Positions 52,701 to 63,966 of a DNA stretch of 64,000 nt are shown here, one piece after another. Each line of letters starts with the position of its first letter. Positions within the stretch are counted from its first letter, which is position 1. Below the pieces are notes generated by a model that was not told the DNA's origin, made no database searches, and worked only from the letters and a program-made list of their open reading frames with translations. This stretch comes from Brachypodius melanocephalos (lineage: Eukaryota > Chordata > Aves > Passeriformes > Pycnonotidae): the NCBI GenBank assembly GCA_013398615.1, contig VZSR01000514.1, positions 6,506,305 through 6,570,304 on the forward strand, read 5' to 3'. The translations under genes were made by a program, and so were the position numbers.

Positions 52701-55700
52701 TTTTCACGAGAATTTCATTCAGGGCTCACAAATACAACTGTCCAAGGTCCTTTTCCTTTGCAATGAAAGTGCCATTAAAGTAGTGATATGAATTGCAGTG
52801 TAGAACACTGTGTGAGGAAGACCTTGGCCTTCTTGTGTTGTTTTTGTCATCCCAATGAAGACCAAGGGACAGATTGCAGGGGGCACTGAAACCTTGCAAG
52901 TTGCTGAGTGTTCTGCAGGAGTGGGTCCTTATTTGTTAGTGGCACATATGTTGGAGCTGCAGTGCCAGCTCACAATCTACAATACAACACCATCTTCTCT
53001 CTGTAAGACAGCCTGTAAGTATCTTTACGGCCTCCTTTAACATGTGGCATTATGAAATCAGAGTGGGAGGATAAACAGTTTCTAGACTGACTTTCAGTTT
53101 CTATTTAGAAGGAGCAAAAAAAAATTATAAAAGTCCATTTAGAAATGCCTTTTACTCCCACTTTGCTGTTTCCCATGGTGACACAGTCTCTATTAAGTAC
53201 ATGATACTTTGCTAAAAAATATTCCTTCAGGACTATTTTACAAGCTTTCCACAAACAAGATCTGGGACAGCAGAGGCTGCTAAACTGCAGGAAGATGTTA
53301 TTTTCTATTAAGTATGTGATTATCATTTGCATGTCAGTAGTAAAGAATCCATCTCGAGTTCATTTTTACCTTAATTAAGTATTACCCTGATTGCCATTGT
53401 ATCCAGCAGAAATGCTATAAGGATTGAAAAGTTAATATTTAAACATTAAAAGCACTCAGAAGCAAACTACTGCATATATTATATGCAATATATGGTAGAA
53501 TTCTAAATCAGGATTATTTCTAGTGTTATTTGTGTAGGTTGTATGGTCTAAGCCTCAAACCTGAGGATTCCAGTCATAAGAACCACAAGTTTTGTTCCAC
53601 TTTGTGTTCTTCCCCAAAATAGCAAGATTCCAATATTAAAAAACAGACATGGAGAAACAGATGATTCCAAGTTTCAAAGGAGTCTCTAGTTTCACAAAAT
53701 GCTGACTGTGGAGTTCAGGCAAACTGGCGAACGTTTCTTATAGCCCCTGTTACTTCACAGTATTATTCTAGGTGTTTAGCCTAAAGCATTTGTCATCACA
53801 ACTTGTGAAGGCAATGGAATGGTTGTTTCCAGATCAGTTATGTGGGATGCAGAATTGTGCTTCATTAGAATAGGATATTCTGGTTGTTCACATTTGGCCT
53901 CCTAGAGGTGCTGTTGGGACTTGATCATGTTCCAATGCATGAAAGGGTGAATTTACAGAATTCTGTGTGGCATTTCTATCTCCAGTCTTCAACACTTACG
54001 AGATGAAATGCAGATGGATCTCACCAGAGAGTGTTTGTATCTGCTAGTTTTGCTTCCTTCTTTGACTGTTTCTAATCAGTTTATACAAGATTTTATGAAC
54101 ACAAAAAGCTGAGCGTGTACAAACTCACTTCCTTTGTATGATTCCATACCAAATAGTTTGTTGATAGAATGCTGGTTTATATTTTAAATTATATATATAT
54201 ATATGTATAATTATATTGATTAATCAATATGGGTGAAATCTTTCACCTATCTTGCTTAACCAATAAGCCCACATGTATTGCTTGGCCAAGTTATGTCTGT
54301 TGTGGACATAAGAATTTGAAGAAATTCATTCTACTTTTTAAAAACTTTAGGATCCCTATACTAATTATATTTTGGATTTATTATATTCTTTTTTGTTTAA
54401 ATTGAGTTTTCCTGGTTCTTGTGCAGAGACAAAGAATATACATTGTAATGTTTATTTATCACCTCTACCTCAGTTACATTTTATGCCTCATCTCATCCCG
54501 TCTTAGCTGAGGTACTCCTTGCAACTGTTTCTGGCAAAGGGACATTTAACTCTCTGTGCTTCAATTTCTGTTCTTGAGACCTCAAAAAAGTTCTAATATA
54601 GTAACTAAATAGTTGTGTGTTCATTTTATAAAATGAACGATAGTTTCACTATGCACTTCTGCTTTCAGTACTATGAATTATCACCTTTTTATTTCTCACC
54701 ACAAATTAAGTAGAGATTCCCATCAGCTGGGATATCACTTGATGTTTTCATAGAACTCCTTTTAAATCTATCAGAATTTAGACATGGCATCATCCACCAC
54801 AGATTATAAAACTGATGTTTAGGGATCACAAAAATGCAAAAGTGTGGTTTTATATTATCTGCTCTTTGTTAATGCTGAATTCACAAGTACTTTGCTTAGA
54901 AAGCATTGAATATGTGTTTTATGTAACCTTTTCTATTAGGTCATTCAGGATCCTGTTTTGCACCTTTGCAGGAGGCAGGTGAGCAGCTGAGCTGCAGACT
55001 TGCATGATTAAATATCAGGAAGCTTAAATACACACAAAGATTCTGCCTGTGTGTTGCTCAATGTACAGACTGCCTTGTGTCACCTGCCAATGTAAAAGAA
55101 ATGAGCTATGGACACATTTCTAGGGGCATTCATACATTTTTATATGTTAGTTCTCTCATCACTGACTTAGCTAAATAAGCAATGGTTTTTCAAATGGCAG
55201 AAGAATCCAGACATGAAGTAATAAGCCACTGTATGATAAAAAAAATATTTTACAGAATATTGTCCAGGGTTTTTTTTTAAAAAGCTTTTCCCTTTAACAA
55301 CCCTGCCTGCGGCTTGAGTGGTGCCAGCAACAGTGTGAAGTCCAGGGTTGAAATGCTGATCCAGGCTTTATGTGCAAGGGTCAGTGTTGTGGTTCAGATA
55401 TTTCTGTGTATTGATGAGGAAGATGGGACAATACTGAAGGACTGCAGCAGCTCTGGTGATAACTAACTCAGACACCTTTTTGTTGCTTTGCCAGCCTTGC
55501 ACTTCTCACACTGTCAAAAAACCCCAAACTGTATTGAAACAGTAATTTTTCTACTGCATTCAAAAATCATCCTTATTTTATAGCATGCAGTCTGCTGCTT
55601 TTACCACTGGTTTGCTTCCCCAGGGAATTGGTTCTGTGAGTGTGCCACAATGCCCTGTGCAAATTCCCCACAATGAATGCACGGCACTGGAGCAAGTGTT

Positions 55701-58700
55701 CACAGCAGCTCTCCAGTTTGCTGCCTGACTGTCATGTACTCAGTCCCTGCTGGTTTGTCTGTACTAAAATCCATTAACCCCAAATGGTTAGTCTTTTAAA
55801 TTATTGATGCTTGAGATATATTTGTAATAATTTTGGTGTTATCATAGAGAAGGGAACCGTTTGGATTTATAATCTCACTACAGTTCTCACTTGAAAGAAA
55901 TGTCTTGTGCTGCATTCTAATTTATGATTCCAATAAAGTATTCTTCACGTGCGCTTATGCCAGAAGAACGCTGAATTCTTGCCTTTCTGTGAGTTTCTTC
56001 ATGGTATTGCAGAGCACAAATTTAAATGTCTTTTTATGTGCTGGAGACAGATTTATGGGAAGACAGATGGGTTGCCAATTTCCAGGCAAAGCAGAGATGG
56101 TTTGAAGCTTCCAAGAAGGTTCTCTGTGACCTTTTAGAGTATCCAGTGCCCAATGCTAACTTCTAGTATCTTATGTCTGTCCTATCTACTCAATTTTTTC
56201 TTCTTGAGAGACACAATTTGAGAGTACTCTGCTGTCAGAAAAGGTGTTTCTTTCCCTTTCCTACTGAAGGTAAAATCTCAAGAAATTTAGGATTATTTTA
56301 CTTGTGTGATTCCATCTGGAAATTGTTTTTCAGACATTAGATGAATGTGAGGCCTTGACACAGAAAGGAATGCTTTATAATAAAGTTCTAAAGGTGCCAC
56401 ACATAAGATAAATTAAAACTTCTATCAAATTGTGGTCAAATCAAGTGAATATGTGCCTTCAGTAGCAAAACAAAAAGCTGCCATTCTTTTGTAAATGGCA
56501 TATTCAGCCTTGAAGCAAAATGTTTAGGTCTTAAGAGAAATTTAAGCAGATTTAAAAGTGTCCTAGGTTTATAAAACGCCCACGCTCCCACAGCCCTTTA
56601 CGTTTTACATGGTTACTGTATCCAGCCTTGACTACTTCAAATGTTGATGTTAAAAAAACTGCTTTTAGTAAACTCCTGCTTCAGGATGAACAGTAATTTC
56701 AGCTGTGTAATTCCAAAAAAATGCTTTGCAGAGTAAGTTAAAAGCAATGGCTCTCCAAGGATCAGCAAGCGTAATCACAGAAGACATGATAAAAGACCAA
56801 GAGTCCGTGACAACAGACACAGGGCAGCCTGAGGAGACGCCCGGTGCTGCCGGAGCCGAGCACATGGAGAAGGAAGATGAGCTCCCACAGCAGGCAGATG
56901 AGCTCTCTTTCAGTCTGGATGAACTCAATGTCACAGCATCACCTGAGTCCTCCACTGCTTGTCCAAATCAAGACTATAATTTAGTGAATTCCCTACTAAA
57001 CCTCACTAAGAGTCCTGTGAGTTGGGTTTTTTTGTTTGTTTGTTTTTGCGTTTTTTTTCCACTGGATGTGATAAAACAAAATAGTTGGATACTGTGTGAA
57101 GTGGGCAGAGGGAGTGGATAAACACACTGTATTTTAGCTATAAAAAGTGAAATGAGGGGCTTTTTTTGCAGGCACTTTCTGTAAGTTGGCTATTTTTTCA
57201 CAAATGCATATTAAAGCAGGAATACTATTTTAGAAAATTAGTATTAAGCTTGTTGATAGTAATATAAGTGGGTTTTTTTAAGAAACTTGTATAGGGTGCT
57301 GTATGTTTCACAGAAAAGCTACACAGGATAACCAGAAGGTTAAATATATTAAGGTTAAATATGTTACAAGAGAACGTTTTTAAAACTACTTTCAATTGTT
57401 CTGACTTAACCAAACCCACTCTCTTTGTAATGGCACTGAGCTATCTCTAGGAGTGGGTTTTTGTTCTAAAAAGCTTGCTGTATGTCTTACCCATGTCAAT
57501 CCTCAAATTCAGACTGAGATTCTTTCAGAAAATTTAGAAGGGGTTTGGGTGAGCCTGTAATTGCTGCAGCAGTGCCGAGCAGAAAACCAAGTCTACCACT
57601 ATACCTCATTATTGTTACATGAGTAGTTTACAGGATTTAGTATCTTGGTCTCAAGCTGACCTACAGCTCTAGTTCTGTCAGCTGGAAGGTTGCAGCTGGC
57701 ATTCTTGTATTGCACACAAAATCAGGTGAGATTCTTTATTTTGTAGCATCCAAATTCACTAGAGTGAATGACTGAAAACAAAAATAAATGCATTCAGTCA
57801 CTGCGGGGGAATAGAGAGGTTTTATTTGGGAGGTGTTTGCTTCTTGATTTCCATGACCTCCATTCACCCTCTGATTAATTCTTCCATGCCCTTCTGCCAG
57901 GACGGCCGGATAGCAGTGAAGGCCTGTGAAGGTCTCATGCTTTTGGTGAGTTTGCCAGAACCAGCAGCTGCCAAGTGCCTGACTCAAAGCACTTGTTTAT
58001 GTGAATTGTTGACAGACAGGCTGGCCACCCTCTACAAAGCCTTGCCTCAGTCACTGGATCCCTTAGACATTGAAACAGTGGAGGCAATTAACTGGGGGTA
58101 AGAATTTTGTTTTTGTATTTACTACTCAAAGTGACTTTACACCCCTCTCTGAAACTAATTTGATAGGTAGATAATGTGTATAAAATATTCCCCCTCCCAC
58201 ACACATACAGGCTAAAGCCTCAAGGGCAGAGCTGAGTTAGAGCTGCAGCACAGTGGTACAATTTGGGTGTCCAGTGTACCTGTGATTTCTGACATGGGGC
58301 CAGGTCTGCCTGCCAGTCCCTGGCAGAGATGCCTCAGGGGGGCAAGTTTTTCCACTTACTGATTACATCAGCAGTTTATAGTGGTGTCACTGTAGTATCA
58401 AGTATGGATTATATTCTCATGCAGATGTCAAGGATTTAGGAAGCATAAAGTTCTCACTGTACACAGTGGGTATTGCAAGCTGCTGCAAGGGGCAGGAAGG
58501 GTCTATTTGTTAACAGGCTGTTGTTGCAAAATTTTTACAGCAAAAAAGAAGAAGGAAAGAGTTACTGCATAAGTGATCAGCATGAAGCAAAAGATACATG
58601 CCTGTCATCCTAACTGCTTGTAATTTAGGTTCTCAAAACATTTCTCTTCCCCACTCTGCCTTCATTATTATGAATTGCTCCTGATCTGTTAGTACTGAGA

Positions 58701-61700
58701 CAAAAGTAGGTATTTGCAAAATGCCTAGCATAATTTCTGGTGGTTAGAATTTGAAATTAGAAGGGGAAACCCAACAACTTAAAACTGTGGGATAAATAAA
58801 CAGTGGAGTTTTTTACCAAAGAAAGTAGTGTATTTGTTATTCCTTAGAGCCTTTAAATTGAGATAGATGTTTCTTTCTGAGAAATACAGTCTAGTTCAGA
58901 TATACACTGTGTGGTTTTGGTTGGCTTGCCTGAGGTTGCTTACAGAGTAGAGAAGAACAATTGCCTTCATGGTTCTGTGACTACAGGAGTTACTGATTCA
59001 TTTTCTGTGGTCTTTGTTTCCTGGGAGAACAAACTTGGTGATCAGTTTTCCCTTCTGACTCCAGAAACACTTAACCAGAGTTCCTGTGCTGTACATTCTA
59101 TGTATCCTTTAGCATGCACTGAATACCTCTGTTGTGATGGCACTGCCAGATCCATAGAGACTGGCAGATATTTTTTAATGTTCCCTTCATTACAAGTGGG
59201 TCATTAATTATTCTGTTAGGTTCAATAAGAATGGAGTCCAAGACTCTTCAATTACTTGTAGACTAAATAAATATTCTTTTCTCTGTGTTCTCTAGCTTAG
59301 ATTCCTATAGCCACAAAGAAGATGCATCTGCTTTTCCAGGGAAAAGAGCATTGATTTCGTTTCTTTCTTGGTTTGACTACTGTGATCAACTCATCAAAGA
59401 AGCACAAAAGGTTTGAAATGTGTTCAGATAATACAAATGTATTCAGAAAATAAGTAGTTCCAGTTGTTTCCTAGCTTTTGAGTTTGAGACACACCATTTT
59501 GTACTTTTGTTTCAGATGACTGCTGTTGCTATGGCAAAAGCTGTGCGGGAACGATTCTTCATTGATGTTATGGAACCTCAGCTGATGCAAACGTGAGTAG
59601 CTCCTACAAGACACAGCAGAACAGAACCTGAATCAAGCTGATTTTGGGGGGGTGGAAATCCACTCCACATCTGATATGAAAATGTTTCATTCAGTTCAGA
59701 GATTGGAATCCTCACGTCAACTGCACTATTGCACCGCATTGTTCGTCAGGTGACTTCGGATGTCCTGCTGCAGGAGCTGGTGTATTTTATACTTGGAGAG
59801 CACAGGGAGCCAGAAACACTGACAGACATCAACAGGCATCCACTGCGCCACAGGCTGATCGAGCACTGTGATCACATTTCTGATGAGGTGAGGGGTGATC
59901 TGACACAGGAGTGTCTGCTGGCTGGTTTGGGGATGTGGGAGTCTGTAGAGACACCGTTGTGAGGACTTCTCATATTTGTGTCAAGTAAGGTTTTTTGGCA
60001 AGAAAGAGAATTCTGGCTCTCATCCCTACAAATTCCCTTTGGAAAATGAATTCAAGCTGTTTTCTCCACCTAGCATGTATTTTTTTCTTTTTGCTAAAAA
60101 TTTTTTGGTGAGTTTGTGTGCCCACTATGCATATCCAGTTAGACTTGCTTGTCTGTAAGATAGAGTGAACTGAGTTTTTGTAATTGCATTTTAATTTGTT
60201 GCTGTTACTTTCCATGTTGTGTCAATTCTGTCTTATTATCATATAAGATCCAGATAAAAACTTACATGAACTGAGTGTGGTTGGAGAACATATGCAATGC
60301 CAATTAAAAGATGATGTGATAGCTTTCAGCTCTTTACATACAGTAAGCATCATTGAAATAATTTACTTCAGTAAAATCCCTCCTCAGAAGCTGCTTGTTT
60401 CATTTTTTCCATTAAACAACCTCAGTCCTCTACTTTTTCAAATAAAAACCAAGCTTGCTGAAATACAAATCTGTGCTTTCTCATATCCGTTATTTCAGTA
60501 TGCCTACCTACTCACCCTGTCAGGATGAGTTATCTCTGTAAATTAGTTATCTTTGCAAAGCTAAGCACTCTCAAACAGTCTTGAAAATTTGTCTTTGTAT
60601 TGCCTAAAGTCAGTGTTCCTTTAAAAGCTTACATAACATCTGCATGTAAAAATCGTAGCCTATAGATCTAGTCACAATATCTCAGTATTACTTTTTTTTT
60701 CTGGGTATTTGTTACTAACTTCAAGTCCTGTTTTGGGTCTCATTTGCACAAAGATGACCATCTTCCAGCATGGATCTGACTGTAGAACAGAAAGTTAAAT
60801 TCTGAGTTCTCTGTATGTTCTTTGTATTGTTATTTTGGCAGATTTCAGAACAGGTTTGTTTTTTTTTTTTTAACAGAAAAAAAAAGCATTCCTGTATTGA
60901 TTTTCAAATGTATGTGAACTCTTCATCCATGTTTATACCACATGTGGCATCATAATTTCCTATCTTTTGTTATGATTTTTGTTTCCTTCCATAATGTCAA
61001 TAAGTGATTGCAACATTCTAGGATGGACAAAGCAGATAAAAGGCAAAAAGCACAGAGCAGAACTGCATCAGTTATTGAGTTTTTACTCTTTCTGTTGCAG
61101 ATCAGCATAATGACTTTACGAATGTTTGAGCACCTTTTGCAAAAACCCAACGAGCACATTCTTTATAATTTGGTTCTGAGAAATTTGGAAGAAAGAAACT
61201 ACATGGAATACAAGCCTCCCTGTCAAGAAGATAAAGATGTGGTAGAGAATGGACAGATTGCTGGAGCAGTGTAAGTTTCATTATTAAGAAAAGTTTTCAC
61301 AACAAGTAACTTGGATCCTAATTTTTAGAACAAAACGGGGTTTTTTTCCAGTAATTGAAAGAAAAGTGAGCCTGGAGAGCACTTGAGTGCTCTATATATT
61401 AATCCATATCTGTACAGTGATGTAGCGATTCCTACATCAGCAACTTATGGAAACTCTTAGAACAGGAACAGAAAATCTAAAATTACCACAAGCCTCTTGA
61501 CAGAACAATAGACATTCAGAGGTCTTCGTGTTTCAATTTATTTATGCATCTACCAAGCTTCAATCTATGCATATTTTATTGCAATCAGTGAGAATATTCT
61601 TGCAGTCAGTAACTTCAGTGTCTTGCTCATGTTTATGTTCCTAGTAATTTTTGATGGAAGAACAATTCTGAGGCACTACATAAAATACATGTGTCAGGTA

Positions 61701-63966
61701 ACTCTTGTAACTCAATGTTTTAGTGAAGGACAGGTGAGGACTGGCCACACAAACCATATTAGTCATCTAGAATAATTTCAATATGTCCTGGAATCAAATT
61801 CTCTCATGTGAAAAATGTGGTTAAGGAGTTTAAAGTGACTTGATGCAATAATTTTGTACAAGTCAAAAATGTCTCATCTGTTGTTCCGATTGTTGGATAT
61901 TTGCAAAGGTTGGTATTTCTGCATATTAATTAGGTTATATAGTGTGGATATCGTTATGTTCTGGGAAACATCTTTGTTGTTCACAGAAGAAAAGCAGCCT
62001 GCCTTGTGACCCAGAGATTGTCCTGCCTTCCATAACATTCTGTGGATGATTATGTTTTTGTCCAATGTAATTTCACAGAGATCTGGAGGAAGATCCATTA
62101 TTTACTGATCTGTCTCCAGATAACACATTGTCAGCTCAGGAGTGGCTCAGTGCTTCTCCACCTGTCAGTCCAGAACATGCAAAAAATGATGGGAAGACTG
62201 AAGTTCATAAAATTGTAAATAGGTGAGTTGAAACAAAAACTTGAGGAAATGTCTGAATGTGTGGGTGTCTGCACACACTGTGCAAATTAAATGTCTACTC
62301 TGTTACGGATGTTATTCTGTGCCAGCTGGGAAAATGACTCCACAGAAGGAAATTATGTGGCATTTTATCAGAAAGCTACTTCTGAAAGATTAGAGCTTGC
62401 ATTAATTCAACATAAATGAGAAAATAGAAGAACTTTGCAGCTAATGGTTGAATACTCAGAATTCATGCCGAAAGCCTAGTTGATTATAAAAGTTACTTTT
62501 TGCAGAAATATTTGCTGTACTTCAAATGCTGTTACAGGACTTGACCTTTCTGGACAAGTCTGGGGAGTCTTGCTATAAACCTTTCAGGGGAAAAAAAGCC
62601 CTCAAACTTTCTTAGATCTTCAAAGTTCCTTAAGCACATACATAAAAAGAAATAATTGCCATGCTAGAGATAACCTTCCCTGAAAGTCAGGGCCACCTGT
62701 GTCACCTGTGACATACCTCAGTGCCTGTTAGACTCACTGCAAATTGGATATCACAAAGAGGACAAACTCTGCTCTAAGCAACTTAGTGATGGTAATTCTC
62801 TTAGGAACTAATACTAGGACAAGGGCTGTTTGCTCTGTCAATACTTGGTAGCAGAGCAGCACTGCTGTGTCAGTGCTGACCTTTCTGCCTGCCCAGAAAT
62901 AATCAAAGGTGTTAGCCAAAGGAAGCAAACAGCCCAGGGACAGCCTGGACAGAGTGACATCATCACTTCTTGCCCTCTTTCCCCCAGTATCTCTATTTAT
63001 AGTTTATGGTGGACGTGGTTTGGAGCAAAGACACAAAGAACACTCTCCTAAATTCACCCTGTGTAACCTCCATCAGGGAATAGAAATGTTTTCTGATTTG
63101 CAGTGTTCTGCAAATTTGTATTTTTTGAGATAAGATGAACTCAGCATGAAAAGTCAACTACTACATATTTCTGCATATAGATTCTGCAGGAGTGTCCAGC
63201 ACTCGTGTAGAATTGGGGTATGGTGAAGGCTGAAATTGGAATCAGGGTCCAAAGACTGGGGTTTATTTTGCTGTCCAGAAATTTCAATGGGTTTCATTTA
63301 CTTTTTTTAAGTTACTAATATTATTCAGAATTTCCTGATGCATTTTAGGTCAGATATTGGTGAAGTAATAAGGACAGAGTGTTTCACTACACACTTGGCA
63401 AAGGCAACTACAGTTGTAACAGGGACATTTATGTGCAAAAACCCCTGTGCATCTTAGATGTTCATTTTTTCATAAAACTACTTATGAAGTAGGTTAAGAA
63501 GAATATTGACTGTAATTCTTCTTCTCTTTTGGCTCATTTATTCCCAAGTATATTTTGGTTTAGCTCTAGTAAAATGGAGTCTGACCTTTAGCAAATACTT
63601 GACCTATTTATGAGTATTCCTTCCACTGATGACTTTACCTCCAGTGCCAGATACAAAAGTTCTCAAGTATATACCTTGTTATTACAAAGAGTAGTTCGAA
63701 TAGATAGGCTTAAATAGATCTTGTGTTCTCTGTTCTTCACATAAAGTTATGGTAGAGTCTGTGGATTAATTGGCCAGACAGTTCAGCGTTGTGTGTACAC
63801 TGCTACAGATGATGAGAAAGTATTGATCTGGTGCTCTGTGGAATGTAGTCATTAATGTACTTTTTTTCTCTTCAGTTTTCTCTGTCTTGTACCTGATGAA
63901 GCAAAGTCATCATACCATGTAGAGGGTACAGGTTATGATACTTACCTCAGAGATGCCCACAGACAA
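39760..63966 (+). CDS. FHIP2A: FHIP2A (FAM160B1), 13 coding exons, 3' end outside window
   Basis: FHF complex subunit HOOK-interacting protein 2A. With FTS (AKTIP) and a Hook protein it forms an adaptor that couples membrane cargo to dynein-dynactin; FHIP2A has been linked to Hook2 and Rab1A-marked cargo. Joining 39760-39804, 47760-47838, 49645-49814, 51930-52034, 52387-52509, 56732-57016, 57901-58097, 59296-59410, 59516-59592, 59695-59887, 61101-61270, 62079-62222 and 63876-63966 gives 1794 bases, 598 residues, no stop. It begins [15 protein letters not shown] and agrees with mammalian FAM160B1 nearly throughout, with one divergent linker (about residues 175-250). The vertebrate protein is about 765 residues, so about 165 C-terminal residues lie beyond the window. 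No signal peptide or membrane segment; a cytoplasmic, mostly helical protein of the RAI16-like family. Confidence 0.97.
42371..42418. repeat. T/G-rich low-complexity tract
   Basis: T runs with G interruptions directly abutting the left end of the CR1 fragment that follows. Confidence 0.8.
42419..42572 (+). repeat. CR1 LINE 3' end
   Basis: A 3' terminal CR1 fragment: 'caagactagcctggatgggg', 'gtggtcttttaaggaccctt', 'ccaacccaaacc' and the terminus 'gatcctatgattctg'. Forward orientation, strongly 5'-truncated. Confidence 0.9.
44514..44648 (-). mobile_element. tRNA-Ile/CR1 SINE (TguSINE1-like), reverse orientation
   Basis: Read on the minus strand, the right part follows a tRNA-Ile-like head with an intact B-box region ('gtgggtttgatccctgta') and a 'ggtgctaataac' anticodon-loop area, while its 5' start is damaged. 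The left part is a CR1-type tail, ending with 'aatattctgtgattctc'. This tRNA head plus CR1 tail is the TguSINE1 design described in zebra finch. It is a retroposon, not a functional tRNA gene. Confidence 0.8.
46385..46556 (+). repeat. CR1 LINE 3' end
   Basis: Contains 'ggcacaggttcctggaaagg', 'tggagtctccatccttgga', 'agccatctggacatgctcct', and the end 'cctctgagattctgtgaag'. A diverged CR1 3' fragment in forward orientation; it may reach further left, to about 46265. Confidence 0.85.
46711..46756 (+). repeat. Uninterrupted A tract of 46 bases
   Basis: Forty-six consecutive A. It lies about 155 bases after the end of a CR1 fragment. CR1 elements do not end in poly(A), so it is not that element's tail. 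Its exact length is likely to be unreliable in assembly. Confidence 0.97.
47174..47242. repeat. A/C-rich low-complexity tract
   Basis: A runs separated by CC and CCCC units over about 70 bases. Confidence 0.85.
47760..47838 (+). CDS. FHIP2A: FHIP2A coding exon 2
   Basis: Residues 16-41 plus the first base of codon 42, [20 protein letters not shown] and onward to IETS. The acceptor is 'tttttttccatag' after a strong T tract; the donor is 'tcag|gtaaaa'. Matches mammalian FAM160B1. Confidence 0.96.
47839..49644 (+). other. FHIP2A: FHIP2A intron 2 (1806 bases)
   Basis: GT-AG intron, AT-rich. No exon or confident repeat seen in it. Confidence 0.88.
49645..49814 (+). CDS. FHIP2A: FHIP2A coding exon 3
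   Basis: Residues 42-98. Includes [20 protein letters not shown] and ends at TLYTLGKAD. The acceptor is 'tttttatttag'; the donor is 'gat|gtatgt', on a codon boundary. Highly conserved with mammals. Confidence 0.96.
49815..51929 (+). other. FHIP2A: FHIP2A intron 3 (2115 bases)
   Basis: GT-AG intron; nothing else recognised. Confidence 0.88.
51930..52034 (+). CDS. FHIP2A: FHIP2A coding exon 4
   Basis: Residues 99-133, a phase 0-0 exon starting [20 protein letters not shown] and ending HVNRPVQ-like as NVHRPVQ. Acceptor 'ggttttgtttcag', donor 'cag|gtactg'. Confidence 0.96.
52387..52509 (+). CDS. FHIP2A: FHIP2A coding exon 5
   Basis: Residues 134-174, phase 0-0. [20 protein letters not shown] followed by a Cys-containing helix and LVNFFLE. 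Acceptor 'cgtgacag' has a weak pyrimidine tract; donor 'gag|gtgagt'. Preceded by a short 352-base intron. Confidence 0.96.
54190..54247. repeat. TA repeat and clustered palindromes
   Basis: An alternating TA run (about 54190-54204) is followed by a perfect 18-bp palindrome, 'atattgattaatcaatat' (54213-54230), and a 7-bp-arm hairpin, 'ggtgaaa'/'tttcacc' (54232-54247). DNA of this kind can form cruciforms. Confidence 0.85.
54619..54638. repeat. Perfect 20-bp palindrome
   Basis: 'gttcattttataaaatgaac' equals its own reverse complement with no spacer. No function is apparent. Confidence 0.95.
56732..57016 (+). CDS. FHIP2A: FHIP2A coding exon 6 (divergent acidic linker)
   Basis: Residues 175-269, phase 0-0, the largest exon here. 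It starts [20 protein letters not shown], then an acidic Glu/Gln/Ser/Thr-rich segment, and ends in the conserved [19 protein letters not shown]. The middle differs clearly from mammals while both ends match, as expected of a disordered linker between folded parts. Acceptor 'tgctttgcag', donor 'cct|gtgagt'. Confidence 0.95.
57017..57900 (+). other. FHIP2A: FHIP2A intron 6 (884 bases)
   Basis: GT-AG intron. A G/T-rich tract immediately follows the donor (57025-57060). Confidence 0.9.
57901..58097 (+). CDS. FHIP2A: FHIP2A coding exon 7
   Basis: Residues 270-334 plus two bases of codon 335: [20 protein letters not shown] through to EAINWG. Nearly identical to mammals. Acceptor 'cccttctgccag', donor 'tgggg|gtaaga' with the split glycine codon restored by exon 8. 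Confidence 0.97.
58098..59295 (+). other. FHIP2A: FHIP2A intron 7 (1198 bases)
   Basis: GT-AG intron; a 98-codon open frame at 58911-59207 has no match I recognise and is treated as chance. Confidence 0.88.
59296..59410 (+). CDS. FHIP2A: FHIP2A coding exon 8
   Basis: Completes Gly335 and encodes residues 336-373, [20 protein letters not shown] to KEAQK. Acceptor 'tgttctctag'. The donor 'aaaag|gtttga' is weak at intron positions +3 to +6 but the protein match fixes the junction. Confidence 0.95.
59516..59592 (+). CDS. FHIP2A: FHIP2A coding exon 9
   Basis: Residues 374-398 plus two bases of codon 399: [20 protein letters not shown] to LMQ. The first part varies from mammals, the rest matches. 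Preceded by an intron of only 105 bases. Acceptor 'cttttgtttcag', donor 'caaac|gtgagt'. Confidence 0.95.
59695..59887 (+). CDS. FHIP2A: FHIP2A coding exon 10
   Basis: Completes Thr399 and encodes residues 400-463: [20 protein letters not shown] to HCDHISDE. Strongly conserved. Preceded by a 102-base intron. Acceptor 'gtttcattcag', donor 'gag|gtgagg'. Confidence 0.96.
59888..61100 (+). other. FHIP2A: FHIP2A intron 10 (1213 bases)
   Basis: GT-AG intron; T and A tracts near 60858-60883; nothing else recognised. Confidence 0.88.
61101..61270 (+). CDS. FHIP2A: FHIP2A coding exon 11
   Basis: Residues 464-519 plus two bases of codon 520: [20 protein letters not shown] to GQIAGAV. Nearly identical to mammals. 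Acceptor 'tttctgttgcag', donor 'cagt|gtaagt'. Confidence 0.97.
61271..62078 (+). other. FHIP2A: FHIP2A intron 11 (808 bases)
   Basis: GT-AG intron; nothing else recognised. Confidence 0.88.
62079..62222 (+). CDS. FHIP2A: FHIP2A coding exon 12
   Basis: Completes Val520 and encodes residues 521-567 plus two bases of codon 568: [20 protein letters not shown], a Ser/Pro-rich loop, then [11 protein letters not shown]. The loop differs from mammals. Acceptor 'aatttcacag', donor 'aatag|gtgagt'. Confidence 0.95.
62223..63875 (+). other. FHIP2A: FHIP2A intron 12 (1653 bases)
   Basis: GT-AG intron; nothing else recognised. Confidence 0.88.
63876..63966 (+). CDS. FHIP2A: FHIP2A coding exon 13 (last in window)
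   Basis: Completes Ser568 and encodes residues 569-598: [20 protein letters not shown] to DAHRQ. Acceptor 'tttctcttcag', donor 'caa|gtaagt' on a codon boundary. The gene continues to the right of the window. Confidence 0.96.

Larger units (their letters stand above)
52510..56731 (+). other. FHIP2A: FHIP2A intron 5 (4222 bases)
   Basis: GT-AG intron, very AT-rich. It contains a TA repeat and clustered palindromes near 54190-54640. No exon seen. Confidence 0.88.
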
